Source: Streptomyces sp. NBC_01454 (GTDB lineage Bacteria; Actinomycetota; Actinomycetes; Streptomycetales; Streptomycetaceae). From it: 64,000 bases of DNA. Positions 9,533 to 19,099 of the stretch are shown one piece after another; position 1 is the first letter of the stretch; each line of letters opens with the position of its first letter. The position numbers and the translations under genes are program-made. The DNA lies in contig NZ_CP109460.1 in NCBI RefSeq assembly GCF_036227565.1, forward strand, positions 2,852,001 to 2,916,000, written 5' to 3'. Under the pieces are notes generated by a model that saw nothing but the letters and a program-made list of their open reading frames with translations, was not told the DNA's origin and made no database searches.

Positions 9533-10525
9533 TCAGCGCAACTTGGGGTCGAGGGCGTCGCGTACCGCGTCGCCGAGCATGATGAACGCCAGCACCGTGA
9601 TGCTCAGCGCGCCCGCCGGCCACAGCAGCATGTGCGGCGCGCTGCGGATGTACGGGGACGCGGTGGAGATGTCGATGCCCCAGGAGATGGTGGGCGGCTT
9701 CAGCCCCGCGCCCAGGTAGGAGAGCGTCGCCTCCAGCGCGATGAACGTGCCGAGCGCGATGGTGGCGACGACGATGACCGGCGCGACGGCGTTCGGGGCG
9801 ATGTGCCGCAGCAGCATCCGCCCGTTGCCGGCGCCCAGCGCCCGTGCGGCCTGGACGTAGTCGTTCTGTTTGGCGGTGACCACCGAGCCGCGGGCGATCC
9901 GGGAGACCTGCGGCCAGCCGAGCAGCACGATGAAGCCGACCACCGGCCAGACCGTGCTGCTGGCGACCATCGAGAGGAAGACCAGCCCGCCGAGGATCAC
10001 CGGGATGCCGAAGAAGATGTCGGCGATCCGGGACAGCAGGGTGTCCGACCAGCCGCCGAAGAAGCCGGCCAGCCCGCCCAGCAGGCTGCCGAGCAGCGCC
10101 GCGCCGGTCGTGGCGCAGACCCCGACGGTGATCGAGGCGCGGGCCCCGTAGACCACCCGGGTGTAGACGTCCCGGCCCTGGGTGTCGAAGCCGAAGGGGT
10201 GGCCGGGCTGGGAGCCCTGCTGCGCCTTGGCGAGGTCCGCGCGGTAGGGGTTGCCGGTGGCGATCAGCTGCGGCCAGATCGCGATGATCACCAGGAAGAC
10301 GATGACCAGTGCGGAGATGACGAAGACGGGGTTGCGGCGCAGATCGTGCCAGGCGTCGCTCCACAGGCTGCGGGGCTTGCCGGCGGGCACCCCGCCGGGC
10401 GGACCGGCGCCCGGCGGGGCCGCACCGGGCCGCCGCTCCAGCGACTCCGCCTCGCCGATGGCCAGCGCGGCGGAGCCGCCGTCGCCGTGGCCGATGGCTT
10501 CCTTGGGGGCAGTGGGCTCAGGCAT
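9533..10525 (-). CDS. peptide ABC transporter permease, DppC/OppC type
   Basis: 330 residues. The N-terminal 50 residues are hydrophilic and Gly/Pro-rich. An OppC_N-type first membrane segment lies at about 70-92 (NPVFVISALVIVFLVIIAIWP), followed by the extracytoplasmic signature HPFGFDTQGRDVYTRVVYGARAS, typical of DppC/OppC, and a BPD_transp_1 domain with its coupling loop near RALGAGNGRMLLRHIAPN. It overlaps the upstream permease by 8 bases, indicating translational coupling. Confidence 0.87.
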   Translation of the reverse strand: MPEPTAPKEAIGHGDGGSAALAIGEAESLERRPGAAPPGAGPPGGVPAGKPRSLWSDAWHDLRRNPVFVISALVIVFLVIIAIWPQLIATGNPYRADLAKAQQGSQPGHPFGFDTQGRDVYTRVVYGARASITVGVCATTGAALLGSLLGGLAGFFGGWSDTLLSRIADIFFGIPVILGGLVFLSMVASSTVWPVVGFIVLLGWPQVSRIARGSVVTAKQNDYVQAARALGAGNGRMLLRHIAPNAVAPVIVVATIALGTFIALEATLSYLGAGLKPPTISWGIDISTASPYIRSAPHMLLWPAGALSITVLAFIMLGDAVRDALDPKLR

Positions 10526-11441
10526 AGCGGATCCTCGGGTCGAGGACGGCGTACAGCAGGTCGACGAGGAGATTCGCGAGGAGGAAGACCAGCACCAGGA
10601 TCGTCACGAAGCCCACGACGGTCGGTGAGTTCTGCCGCAGGATGCCCTGGTAGAGCTGGTATCCGACGCCGTGGATGTTGAAGATGCGCTCGGTGACGAT
10701 CGCGCCGCCCATCAGGGCGCCGATGTCGGTGCCGATGAAGGTGACGACCGGGATCAGCGAATTGCGCAGCAGATGGCGGGTGATGACCCGGCGGCGCGGC
10801 AGGCCCTTGGCAACGGCCGTACGGACGTAGTCGGCGCGGACGTTCTCCGCGATCGAGGTCCGGGTCAGCCGGGTCACATAGGCGAGCGAGACCAGCGCCA
10901 GCACCAGCCCGGGCAGCAGGAGTTCGTTCAGCGGTACCTCCGGGGAGACCGACGGCGCGGCCCAGCCCCACTGCACCCCGAACAGGAACTGCAGCAGATA
11001 GCCGCTGACGAAGGTCGGGATGGACACCACGACGAGGGTGAGGACCAGGACCGAGGTGTCGATGCCGCGGCCGCGCCGGAGCCCGCTGAACACCCCCAGC
11101 ACGATGCCCACCACCATCTCGATCACGATGGCGACCACCGTCAGCCGCAGGGTGACGGGAAAGGCGGAGGCCATCAGCTCGGTGACCGACTGGCCGTTGA
11201 ACGCGGTGCCGAAGTTCCCCTGGAAGATCTGCCCCATGTAGTGCAGGTACTGCTTCCACAGCGGCGCGTCGAGGTAGAGCTCGCGGCGGATCTGCGCGGC
11301 GGTGGCGGGGTCGGGGGCGCGCTCGCCGAACATCGCGGCCACCGGGTCGCCCAGTGCGTAGACCATGAAGAAGATCAGGAAGGTGCTGCCGATGAACACC
11401 GGGATCATCTGGAGCAGCCGCCGGATCACATACCGTCCCAT
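10518..11441 (-). CDS. peptide ABC transporter permease, DppB/OppB type
   Basis: 307 residues of standard DppB length. It starts MGRYVIRRLLQMIPVFIGSTFL, a typical OppB N terminus with the first membrane segment at about 10-30, and has an extracytoplasmic loop to about 100, then a BPD_transp_1 domain. The coupling loop contains ADYVRTAVAKGLPRRRVITRH and the protein ends LLYAVLDPRIRYA, the conserved OppB end. It starts 27 bases after the binding-protein stop. Confidence 0.88.
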   Translation of the reverse strand: MGRYVIRRLLQMIPVFIGSTFLIFFMVYALGDPVAAMFGERAPDPATAAQIRRELYLDAPLWKQYLHYMGQIFQGNFGTAFNGQSVTELMASAFPVTLRLTVVAIVIEMVVGIVLGVFSGLRRGRGIDTSVLVLTLVVVSIPTFVSGYLLQFLFGVQWGWAAPSVSPEVPLNELLLPGLVLALVSLAYVTRLTRTSIAENVRADYVRTAVAKGLPRRRVITRHLLRNSLIPVVTFIGTDIGALMGGAIVTERIFNIHGVGYQLYQGILRQNSPTVVGFVTILVLVFLLANLLVDLLYAVLDPRIRYA

Positions 11442-11468
11442 GAAGCGTCCACCTCCCTCACACCACGG

Positions 11469-13085
11469 TCAGTTGACCTTGATCTCGTTGTAGACCGGCA
11501 CGCTGAACGGGTTCAGCGAGACATTGCTGATCCGTTCCGAGTAGCCGCCGCTGCCGTTCTGGTACCAGAGCGGAATGGACGGCATCTGCGCGGCGAGGAC
11601 CTTCTCGGCGTCCTGGAAGGTCGCGACGGCCTGACCGGTGTCGGTCTCCGCGTTGGCCTTGTCCACCAGGGTGTCGAAGCCGTGGTTGCTGAACTTCCCG
11701 TCGTTCGCCGAGCCGTTGGTGTAGTAGAGCGGCTGGAGGAAGTTCTGGATCAGGGGGTAGTCCATCTGCCAGCCGGCCCGGAAGGGGCCGCTCATCCGCT
11801 TGGCCGCGATCTTGTTCCGGAAGTCGCCGAAGGTCCCGACCGGCGCGCCGGTGCAGGCGTTGTCGCTGCCCAGCGAGGTGTTGATGCTGTTGCAGAGGGC
11901 GTCGATCCAGTCCTTGTGGGAGCCGGTGTCGGCGTTGTACGTGAGGGTCATGTGTCCGCCGGGCAGCCCGCCGCCCTGCTTGATCAGCTGCCGGGCCCGG
12001 CCGGGGTTGAACACACAGGCCTCGCCGCAGAGCCCCGCCTTGTAGCCGCCGTCCGCGCCCAGTACCGGTGAGGTCCAGTCCGTGGCGGGTGTCCGCGTCC
12101 GCCGGAAGATCTCCCGGGTGATCTGGTCCCGGTCGATGGCCATCGACAGTCCGCGCCGGACCTTCTCCTTGCCCGGTCCGCCCCACGCCTTGTCGTACAT
12201 GGGGAAGGTGAGGGTCTGGATGATCCCGGCCGGCTGGTTGATGTACCGGTTGCCGAGGTCCGATGTCACGCTCTTGAGCTGTGAGGCCGGTACATCGTCG
12301 ACGAGATCGAGGTTGCCGGCCTGCAGATCGGTGTACGCGGTGTTGTTGTCGGTGTAGACCCGCAGATCGATGCCGGCGTTCCGCGCCGGGTCGGACCCCG
12401 GGTACTTCCCCCATTTCCGCATCCGCAGCACGGACCCCTTCTCATAGGAATCCACGCGGTACGGCCCGTTGCCGACCGGCTTTCGCAGCCACCCGGAATG
12501 GTCCTTGTAGAACGCCTGGGGCAGCGGCATGAAGGCCGAATAGCCCAGGGTGTCCGGCCAGCTGGAGAACTTCTGGTTGAGCGTCACGGTGAAGGTCTTG
12601 TCGTCCTTCACCACCAGCCCCGACAGCGTCTTGGCCGTAGGGGTTCCGGTGGTGGGGTGCACCTTCGCGAAGCCGTCGATGTACTGGAAGAACGGCGCGT
12701 TCTTCTGCTCGTTGGTCAGCAGCGCCCCGTAATTCCAGGCGTCCACGAAGGAACGGGCGGTGACCTTCTCGCCATTGCTGAAGGTCCAGCCGTCCTTCAG
12801 GGTGACGGTGAAATGCTGCGAATCCTTCGTCTCGATGCGGTCCGCGATCACATTCTCCGCGGCGCCCGTTTTCGGGTTGTACCGCTTGAGGCCGCGGAAG
12901 AGCATCTCCAGGACCTTGCCGCCCTGGACCTCATTGGTGTTCGCCGGCTCCAGCGGATTCTGCGGATCTCCCCAGGAGGCACTGACCACCCCGGCGCTCG
13001 CCCCGCCGCCGCCCCCGCACGCGGTGGCCGTCAGACCGGTGGCGGCGGCACACAGGGCCCACTTCGCGAGGGTGGCTCCCCGCAT
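11469..13085 (-). CDS. peptide-binding lipoprotein, SBP_bac_5 family
   Basis: 538-residue receptor and first gene of the second peptide importer operon. The start MRGATLAKWALCAAATGLTATACGGG gives a signal peptide with lipobox (A)TAC at about residue 23. The SBP_bac_5 domain includes LKDGWTFSNGEKVTARSFVDAWNYG and extends to a typical C terminus (IPLWYQNGSGGYSERISNV). Four cysteines in the second lobe (LCGEACVF, ALCNS and NACTG) may form disulphides. A GAGGAGG ribosome site lies 5-6 bases before the ATG. It is only distantly similar to the binding protein at 2154, so the two importers probably take different peptides. Confidence 0.87.
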   Translation of the reverse strand: MRGATLAKWALCAAATGLTATACGGGGGASAGVVSASWGDPQNPLEPANTNEVQGGKVLEMLFRGLKRYNPKTGAAENVIADRIETKDSQHFTVTLKDGWTFSNGEKVTARSFVDAWNYGALLTNEQKNAPFFQYIDGFAKVHPTTGTPTAKTLSGLVVKDDKTFTVTLNQKFSSWPDTLGYSAFMPLPQAFYKDHSGWLRKPVGNGPYRVDSYEKGSVLRMRKWGKYPGSDPARNAGIDLRVYTDNNTAYTDLQAGNLDLVDDVPASQLKSVTSDLGNRYINQPAGIIQTLTFPMYDKAWGGPGKEKVRRGLSMAIDRDQITREIFRRTRTPATDWTSPVLGADGGYKAGLCGEACVFNPGRARQLIKQGGGLPGGHMTLTYNADTGSHKDWIDALCNSINTSLGSDNACTGAPVGTFGDFRNKIAAKRMSGPFRAGWQMDYPLIQNFLQPLYYTNGSANDGKFSNHGFDTLVDKANAETDTGQAVATFQDAEKVLAAQMPSIPLWYQNGSGGYSERISNVSLNPFSVPVYNEIKVN

Positions 13086-13220
13086 GATGCCTCCTCAGGT
13101 CCGGACTCCTGCCCAGCCCACATAAGATCGCAAAGCGGGAGGTATCGCACTTCGGCGGCGACCGCCACTGCTCCGGAGACCCGAGAAAACCCCCGTATGC
13201 CCGATCGGCTTGGGGTGGGC

Positions 13221-13247
13221 GGGGCCGCCCCACGGCGGGGCGGCCCC
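13221..13247. terminator. stem-loop after the ABM gene
   Basis: GGGGCCGCCCC (13221-13231) and GGGGCGGCCCC (13237-13247) form a perfect 11-bp stem with a 5-base loop. It lies 17 bases beyond the stop of the - strand gene at 13265-13612 and has no U-tract. Confidence 0.7.
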
Positions 13248-13264
13248 GGTGCCGGCCCGGTGGA

Positions 13265-13612
13265 TCAGGAAGCGGCACCCGAGGCGTGGTGGACGCCCTC
13301 CACCGCGTATATCCGCGGGTCGAAGGACTCCGCCAGCGCGGCGGCCTGCGTCATGTGCTCCTGCGCCGCCGGATCGGCCAGCATCGCCCGGAAGTGCGCC
13401 TCGCTCTCCCACTGGGCGTAGTTGACGACCCGTTCGCCGTCCGCACTGGCGTGGAGGTTCGCCGAGAGGAAGCCCGGCCGGTCCCGCATCGTCTCCTCGG
13501 TGGCCCGGCTCAGCAGCGCCACCAGCTCCGCCTGCCGCTCGGGCAGCACGGTGAACACATTGATCAGCGTCGCGATCCCACGACCGGCTTCGATCTTCGT
13601 CGTCTGCGTCAT
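13265..13612 (-). CDS. antibiotic biosynthesis monooxygenase (ABM) domain protein
   Basis: 115 residues, a single dimeric alpha/beta-barrel ABM domain. The segment ATLINVFTVLPERQAELVALL is the typical first strand and helix, followed by RPGFLSANLHASADGERVVNYAQWESEAHFRAM. This family includes small quinone-forming monooxygenases and haem-degrading proteins, but many members have no assigned substrate. It is monocistronic, flanked by stem-loops on both sides (13221 and 13719). No biosynthetic gene cluster is adjacent, so a stress or housekeeping oxidation role is as likely as secondary metabolism. Confidence 0.78.
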   Translation of the reverse strand: MTQTTKIEAGRGIATLINVFTVLPERQAELVALLSRATEETMRDRPGFLSANLHASADGERVVNYAQWESEAHFRAMLADPAAQEHMTQAAALAESFDPRIYAVEGVHHASGAAS

Positions 13613-13718
13613 GCCCCCAGTCTGGCGCCGGCCACTGACAACGCCGCCGGGGAACGGGACAGGCCCCCGGGGAGCGGGACGGACCGCCGCACCGGGACGC
13701 GAAGCGGCCCCGCCGGAA

Positions 13719-13761
13719 CGCCGAAGGGGCGCCCCTCACGTGGAGGGGCGCCCCTTCGGCG
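13719..13761. terminator. perfect 19-bp stem-loop downstream of typA
   Basis: CGCCGAAGGGGCGCCCCTC (13719-13737) is exactly complementary to 13743-13761 with a 5-base loop ACGTG. It lies 46 bases past the typA stop codon on the - strand and before the ABM gene, and should separate the two transcripts. Confidence 0.78.
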
Positions 13762-13807
13762 CGTTTCCGGAATCCCGGCGGCAGGCGTTACCGCTCGGCG
13801 CGGTCCT

Positions 13808-15712
13808 TCAGCGCTTCGCGCGGGAAGCCGTGCGGCCGCGCTCCTTCTGGTCCAGGACGACCTTGCGGATGCGCACGGACTCCGGGGTGACCTCGACGCA
13901 CTCGTCGTCGCGGCAGAACTCCAGGGACTGCTCCAGGGAGAGCTTGCGCGGCGGAACGATCGCCTCGAAGGAGTCGGCCGAGGCGGAGCGCATGTTGGTG
14001 AGCTTCTTCTCCTTGGTGATGTTGACGTCCATGTCGTCGGCGCGGGAGTTCTCGCCGACGATCATGCCCTCGTACACCTCGGTGCCCGGGTCGGTGAAGA
14101 GCACACCGCGCTCCTGGAGGTTGGTCATCGCGAAGGCGGTGACGGCACCGGCGCGGTCGGCGACCAGCGAGCCGTTGTTACGGGTCTTCAGCTCGCCGAA
14201 CCACGGCTCGTGGCCCTCGTGGATGGAGTGCGCGATACCGGTGCCGCGGGTGTTGGTCAGGAACTCGGTACGGAACCCGATCAGACCGCGGGACGGGACG
14301 ATGAACTCCATGCGGACCCAGCCGGAGCCGTGGTTGGACATGTTGTCCATCCGGCCCTTGCGGGTGCCCATGAGCTGGGTGACCGCGCCCATGTGCTCCT
14401 CGGGCACATCGATGGTGATGCGCTCGATCGGCTCGTAGGTCTTGCCGTCGACCTGCTTGGTGACCACCTGCGGCTTGCCGATGGTCATCTCGAAGCCCTC
14501 GCGGCGCATCTGCTCGACCAGGATGGCCAGCGCCAGCTCACCGCGGCCCTGCACCTCCCAGGCGTCGGGGCGCTCGGTCTCCAGCACGCGCAGCGAGACG
14601 TTACCGATCAGCTCGCGCTCCAGGCGGTCCTTGACCTGGCGGGCGGTGACCTTGCGGTCCTTGACCGCGGACTTGGCGTCCGCGCCCTTGCCGGTGCCGC
14701 CGCGGCCGACCAGCGGGGAGGTGTTGGTGCCGATGGTCATGGAGATCGCGGGCTCGTCGACCGTGATCAGCGGCAGCGCGATCGGGTTCTCCGGATCGGC
14801 CAGGGTCTCGCCGATCATGATGTCGGGGATACCCGCGACCGCGCAGATGTCGCCGGGGCCGGCCTTCTCGGCGGGCTTGCGGGTGAGCGCCTCGGTCATC
14901 ATCAGCTCGGTGATGCGGACGCTGGAGACGGTGCCGTCGCGCTTGATCCAGGCGACGGTCTGCCCCTTCTGCAGCTCGCCCTGCTCCACCCGGAGCAGCG
15001 CGATACGGCCGAGGAAGTTGTCCGCGTCGAGGTTGGTGACGTGCGCCTGCAGCGGGGCGCTCTCGTCGTACTCGGGGGCCGGGACGTGCTCCAGCAGCGT
15101 GTGGAAGAACGGCTCCAGGTTGGTGCTGTCGCCCGGGACCGTGCCGTCCTCCGGCTTGGTCAGCGAGGCGACGCCGTCACGGGCGCAGGCGTAGACGATC
15201 GGGAACTCGATCTGGTCCTCGTCCGCGTCCAGGTCCAGGAACAGGTCGTAGGTCTCGTTGACGACCTCGTCGATCCGGGAGTCGGGACGGTCGGTCTTGT
15301 TGATGCACAGGATGACCGGCATCCGGGCCGCGAGGGCCTTGCGGAGCACGAAGCGGGTCTGCGGCAGCGGACCCTCGGAGGCGTCGACCAGCAGGACGAC
15401 CGCGTCGACCATCGACAGACCGCGCTCGACCTCGCCACCGAAGTCGGCGTGGCCGGGGGTGTCGATGATGTTGATCGTGATCGGGTCCCCGCCGTCCTTG
15501 GGGTGATACTTCACCGCCGTGTTCTTGGCGAGGATCGTGATGCCCTTCTCACGCTCCAGGTCGTTGGAGTCCATCATCCGGTCGTCGAGCTTCTCGGCGG
15601 CGTGCTCGGCGAAGGATCCGGCCTGCTTGAGCATGCCGTCGACGAGAGTGGTCTTTCCGTGGTCGACGTGGGCGACGATGGCTACGTTACGAATGTCGTG
15701 ACGGGTGGGCAT
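13808..15712 (-). CDS. typA: ribosome-associated translational GTPase TypA/BipA
   Basis: 634 residues. The G domain begins [16 protein letters not shown] (G1) with DTPGHADFG (G3) and NKTDRP (G4); the switch region [14 protein letters not shown] follows the TypA consensus. EF-Tu domain II, EF-G-like domains III and V and the TypA-specific C-terminal domain follow, including [19 protein letters not shown]. Length is slightly above the usual 605-615 residues. TypA acts on the 70S ribosome, in subunit assembly and stress adaptation. It is monocistronic with its own terminator. Confidence 0.95.
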   Translation of the reverse strand: MPTRHDIRNVAIVAHVDHGKTTLVDGMLKQAGSFAEHAAEKLDDRMMDSNDLEREKGITILAKNTAVKYHPKDGGDPITINIIDTPGHADFGGEVERGLSMVDAVVLLVDASEGPLPQTRFVLRKALAARMPVILCINKTDRPDSRIDEVVNETYDLFLDLDADEDQIEFPIVYACARDGVASLTKPEDGTVPGDSTNLEPFFHTLLEHVPAPEYDESAPLQAHVTNLDADNFLGRIALLRVEQGELQKGQTVAWIKRDGTVSSVRITELMMTEALTRKPAEKAGPGDICAVAGIPDIMIGETLADPENPIALPLITVDEPAISMTIGTNTSPLVGRGGTGKGADAKSAVKDRKVTARQVKDRLERELIGNVSLRVLETERPDAWEVQGRGELALAILVEQMRREGFEMTIGKPQVVTKQVDGKTYEPIERITIDVPEEHMGAVTQLMGTRKGRMDNMSNHGSGWVRMEFIVPSRGLIGFRTEFLTNTRGTGIAHSIHEGHEPWFGELKTRNNGSLVADRAGAVTAFAMTNLQERGVLFTDPGTEVYEGMIVGENSRADDMDVNITKEKKLTNMRSASADSFEAIVPPRKLSLEQSLEFCRDDECVEVTPESVRIRKVVLDQKERGRTASRAKR

Positions 15713-15919
15713 ACTGGCGGCGCTTCTCCCGGAATCGTGGGTGGCGACGCGTCCATCCGGTACGCGCGCCCGCCGGGCATCTCAGCACGCCACGGCCTCA
15801 CCCCATGGTACGTGGCTGCGGCGGCACTGGCCGCCGCAGCCCGTCCATACCGCCTCTGACCTGCGATTACCTTCCCTCGCGAGGCTCTGGTGAGGGCTGG
15901 TGGGGGCCGGCGGGGTCCC

Positions 15920-18283
15920 CTACCTCGTGTACCCGATGTCCTGGAAGCGGGGGGTGGCGAAGCCGAAGGCGCCGACGTTGGCGAGCGTCTTCTTCGTGGC
16001 CACCAGCTCGGGCCGCTGGTAGAGCGGAATCGACCCGGCGGCCGCCCAGATCCGGGCGTCGGCCTGTGCGACCAGGGTGCGCGCGGAGCCCTCGTCCAGC
16101 TCGGAGGAGGCCTGGTCGAAGAGCTGGTCGATGTGGTCGGTGCCGACCCGCGTGTAGTTCTGCTCGACGGTCAGCGAGCCGTCGGGCGCGGGCTGCGGCT
16201 TGGCGTAGATCGGGCGGGCGTCGGTCGCCGGGTAGGCGGTGCCGGGCCAGGAGTACAGCGCCAGGTCGTAGTCGCCGGAGGCGATGTGGTCCTGGAAGTA
16301 GCTGGCGTCGGAGACCCGCTGGACGGAGGTCTGCACGCCGATCTTGCCGAGCATCTCGGAGATCCGCCGTCCGACGGTGCGCAGCTGCGCGGAGGCGGCG
16401 CCGTCGGGGACCACGAAGCGCAGGGTCAGCGGCCTGCCGTTCTTCTTGACGGCGGCGATACGGCCCGCCCGGTCACCGGCCGGCTGCGGTGCGGCGGCCG
16501 CGGACCGCTCGGCCGCGGCGTGCCGGGCGCCGGGGTGCCCGCCGGAGCCCGGCAGGTGCGGGGCCTGGCCGGTCTCGATCATCTCGGCGGAGCCCAGCGC
16601 CCGTGCCGCGCGCTTCTTGTAGCGCGTGTACTTGGCGTACGCCGCCGACTCCGTGTCGCCGCCCGCCGCGTCCTTCTCACCGGCGGCCGCCTGCTTGTAG
16701 AACGAGGCGCTCTGCCGCAGCAGGGCGGACTGCTGGACCTCCGAGCCGACCGCGCCGGTGAAGGACAGCGGGGCCTCGGCGGCGGCGGGCCGGGCGTCCG
16801 CGCCGTGCTCGCCCAGGACGGCTGCGTGCCCGCGGCCGGGCCGTGCCGGGTTGCGGTCGTCGGCGCCGTCGTCGTACCCGCCCCGGCCGTCGGCCCCGTC
16901 CCCCGCGGACTCGTCCCCGTACGGGTCGCCGTCGTAGCGGTCGTCCGAGCCGGGGGCGGGTGCGCCCGCGTTCTGGCCGGCCTGCTGCCGGTCGCTGCCG
17001 TCGCTCTTCCAGCCGGCGTCCGCGAGCAGCGCCTTGGCCGCCCCGGTGTCCTGGCCGCCGAGGGCGTCGCTGTGGTCCTCGTAGCCGCTCTGCCCGGCCA
17101 TCAGCAGATGGCTGCCGAGCGGCCGGGAGGGCAGATCCAGCGGCTTGAGGACGGCGTCCGCGAGCACCTGCCGGTCGAGGGCGCGGGCCACCGCCCGGCG
17201 CACCCGGTCATCGGCCAGCGGCCCGCTGCTGCCGTTGAGGGCGAGCTGGGTGTAGGCGGGCTCCAGGGCCTTGCGGACGGTGTAGCCGCGCAGCACCGCG
17301 TTCTGTCCGGCGACGGCCTTGGCGTCGGCCTTGGCCCCGTCGCCCTGCGGTCCCGCGTTGCCGTCGCCGGGCTTGTGGGAGGCCGCGCGCCGGGCGGAGG
17401 CGACCCGCTTCGCGGCGAACTGGTCGACCGCGGCGACATCGACGCTCCCGTCGGCCAGCGCCGCGGCCCGCTTGTCGCCGGGCAGCGACTCCAGCACGAT
17501 CTTCTTGAGCTTGGCGCGGTCGCCCCACCACTTCGGGTTGCGGACGAGGACGACGCGCCCCTCCTCGGTGTCCCGCTCCTGGACGAGGAACGGGCCCGCA
17601 CCGACCTTGAGTTGCTCGCGTGCGCCCTCGTTGAAGGCGTCGGCGTTGCCCATCACGCTCTTGGGGTAGAGCGGGGTGAACAGCGACCGCCAGTCGGCAT
17701 AGGGCCGGGCGAAGGTGACCTTCACCTCGTGGGCGCCCGCGCCCTGTTCGACCGTGCCGATCCGGTCGTAGCCGGCGTTGCGGGCGGTCCAGAACGCGTT
17801 TTTCTTGCCGGACAGCGCGTTCCACTGGGCGATGAAGTCGGCGGCGGTGATCGCCGATCCGTCGCTCCACCGCGCCTTGGGGTTGATCTTGTACGTGACG
17901 ATCTGCTTGGGGTCGCGGGCGCTGACGTCCGCGGCGTCGAGATAGTCGGCGTTGCGCTGCGGCCGACCGTTCGCGTCGAGGGTGAACATGGCGGGCAGCA
18001 CTGCCCCGGCGATCCGTGCGGTGGTCGCGTCGGCGTCGGACTGGAAGGCGTTGAGGGTGCCGGGCATCGCGTCGATGGCCCAGCGCAGGGTGCCGCCGTC
18101 CTTCAGCTCGCCGCGCGGCGCCGGGGCGATGTCCTGGGACGCCGAGACCGACGCCTCCCGTTCATCGCTGCTGCATCCGGTCAGGGCCGGCAGCGGGAGC
18201 AGCGCCCCCGCCGCGATGAGCGCGGCACAACGGCGTCTGCGGCACGCCGCGCGGCGGCCTGAGGGGTGGTCGTGGTCGGTCAT
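15920..18283 (-). CDS. orphan SBP_bac_5 lipoprotein with a large low-complexity insert
   Basis: 787 residues from ATG 18283, chosen because GGAGG lies 8 bases upstream. The signal peptide is rich in arginine (GRRAACRRRRC) and ends in lipobox LTGC (about residue 37). Lobe parts with LRWAIDAMPGTLN and INPKARWSDGSAITAADFIAQW are typical SBP_bac_5. From about residue 490 to 670 an Asp/Gly/Ala/Pro-rich stretch interrupts the fold, after which the second half resumes (GRPLTLRFVVPDG) to the end. Ordinary members have 500-600 residues. There are no permease or ATPase genes nearby, so it may feed another importer or act as a sensor. Confidence 0.75.
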   Translation of the reverse strand: MTDHDHPSGRRAACRRRRCAALIAAGALLPLPALTGCSSDEREASVSASQDIAPAPRGELKDGGTLRWAIDAMPGTLNAFQSDADATTARIAGAVLPAMFTLDANGRPQRNADYLDAADVSARDPKQIVTYKINPKARWSDGSAITAADFIAQWNALSGKKNAFWTARNAGYDRIGTVEQGAGAHEVKVTFARPYADWRSLFTPLYPKSVMGNADAFNEGAREQLKVGAGPFLVQERDTEEGRVVLVRNPKWWGDRAKLKKIVLESLPGDKRAAALADGSVDVAAVDQFAAKRVASARRAASHKPGDGNAGPQGDGAKADAKAVAGQNAVLRGYTVRKALEPAYTQLALNGSSGPLADDRVRRAVARALDRQVLADAVLKPLDLPSRPLGSHLLMAGQSGYEDHSDALGGQDTGAAKALLADAGWKSDGSDRQQAGQNAGAPAPGSDDRYDGDPYGDESAGDGADGRGGYDDGADDRNPARPGRGHAAVLGEHGADARPAAAEAPLSFTGAVGSEVQQSALLRQSASFYKQAAAGEKDAAGGDTESAAYAKYTRYKKRAARALGSAEMIETGQAPHLPGSGGHPGARHAAAERSAAAAPQPAGDRAGRIAAVKKNGRPLTLRFVVPDGAASAQLRTVGRRISEMLGKIGVQTSVQRVSDASYFQDHIASGDYDLALYSWPGTAYPATDARPIYAKPQPAPDGSLTVEQNYTRVGTDHIDQLFDQASSELDEGSARTLVAQADARIWAAAGSIPLYQRPELVATKKTLANVGAFGFATPRFQDIGYTR

Positions 18284-18691
18284 GACGGTTACCTCCGGGC
18301 TCACCCGCGCCGCGCCGAGCACCGCCTGGGCCTGACCGGCGCACCACGTTCGGCCGAGTTTGCGGCTCATCACATCTATGGCACCCCCACTGAAAGCGAC
18401 CGCGCCCGGACCGGCCGCCCGACACGACGGCCACCACCCCAAGGCCACCCGCCCGGCCCAACCTCCCGGGCCCCGGCGGGGTCACGGGGTCACCGCACGG
18501 CGGACCGCAGCAGCCCGCGGCGCGCCCGGTTCCGTATCGACGTTCGAGGGGTGCCGGGCCCGCACCGTTGCCGAAACGCACCGGTTCGAGTCGTAATCCC
18601 GCACACCCCCTTCCCAACCCCTACTGTGACGCGCGACACTCTCGGGCGCATGAGATCGCCCACCACACCTTCAGAAGTGAGGGCACGTCAT
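18284..18691. other. 408-base divergent intergenic region
   Basis: This region separates the orphan binding protein (-) from a small conserved-looking gene (+). Both promoters must lie here. A long open frame extends the + strand gene upstream, but its codons have no ribosome site and it is not annotated. No strong inverted repeat was found. Confidence 0.4.
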
Positions 18692-18991
18692 ATGTCCCTT
18701 AAGGATGATCTGACGGCGGTTGAACGCAGCCTGGACCATCTCGCCCGGTCGGTGGGGAAGCTGGAGGCGCAACTCGGCGCCGGCCTGGACATCCGCCGGG
18801 TCCGCAGCGACACGGACCATCTGCGCGAGAGTCTCGGCCTGCTCAAGCAGAGCGCGGCGGCCGGCGGGCCCCGGCGCCAGGGTGCGGCCACCGTCGAGAT
18901 GGTGACGATCTCCGACGCCCCCTACAACTCCGCGCTGTGGACCGACGCGGAGGACGAGGGCCTGGGCTCCAGGAACGGCCACGCGCCCTGA
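18692..18991 (+). CDS. small hypothetical protein with N-terminal coiled coil
   Basis: 99 residues from ATG 18692, preceded by GAGGG at 8-9 bases. Residues about 1-55 (LTAVERSLDHLARSVGKLEAQLG and DTDHLRESLGLLKQ) have a heptad-like pattern, suggesting a short helical hairpin or coiled coil. The rest is a polar tail containing VTISDAPYNSALW and acidic residues. It lies just upstream of the succinate dehydrogenase operon but 108 bases before its first gene, so co-transcription is possible, not shown. I do not recognise a family. Confidence 0.6.
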   Translation: MSLKDDLTAVERSLDHLARSVGKLEAQLGAGLDIRRVRSDTDHLRESLGLLKQSAAAGGPRRQGAATVEMVTISDAPYNSALWTDAEDEGLGSRNGHAP

Positions 18992-19099
18992 GCGGCCGTG
19001 GCACGAGCCCCACCGTCCGCCCCTCATCCCGTCCCGCCCCGCCCCGGCCGCGCGCCTTCCACCGCCGCCCGGACGGAGCGCCCTTCACGGAGACCGACG

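Noticed and set aside
13265..13612. Evidence for a secondary-metabolite cluster around the ABM monooxygenase
   Set aside because: No synthase, tailoring or resistance gene lies near; neighbours are transport and housekeeping genes.
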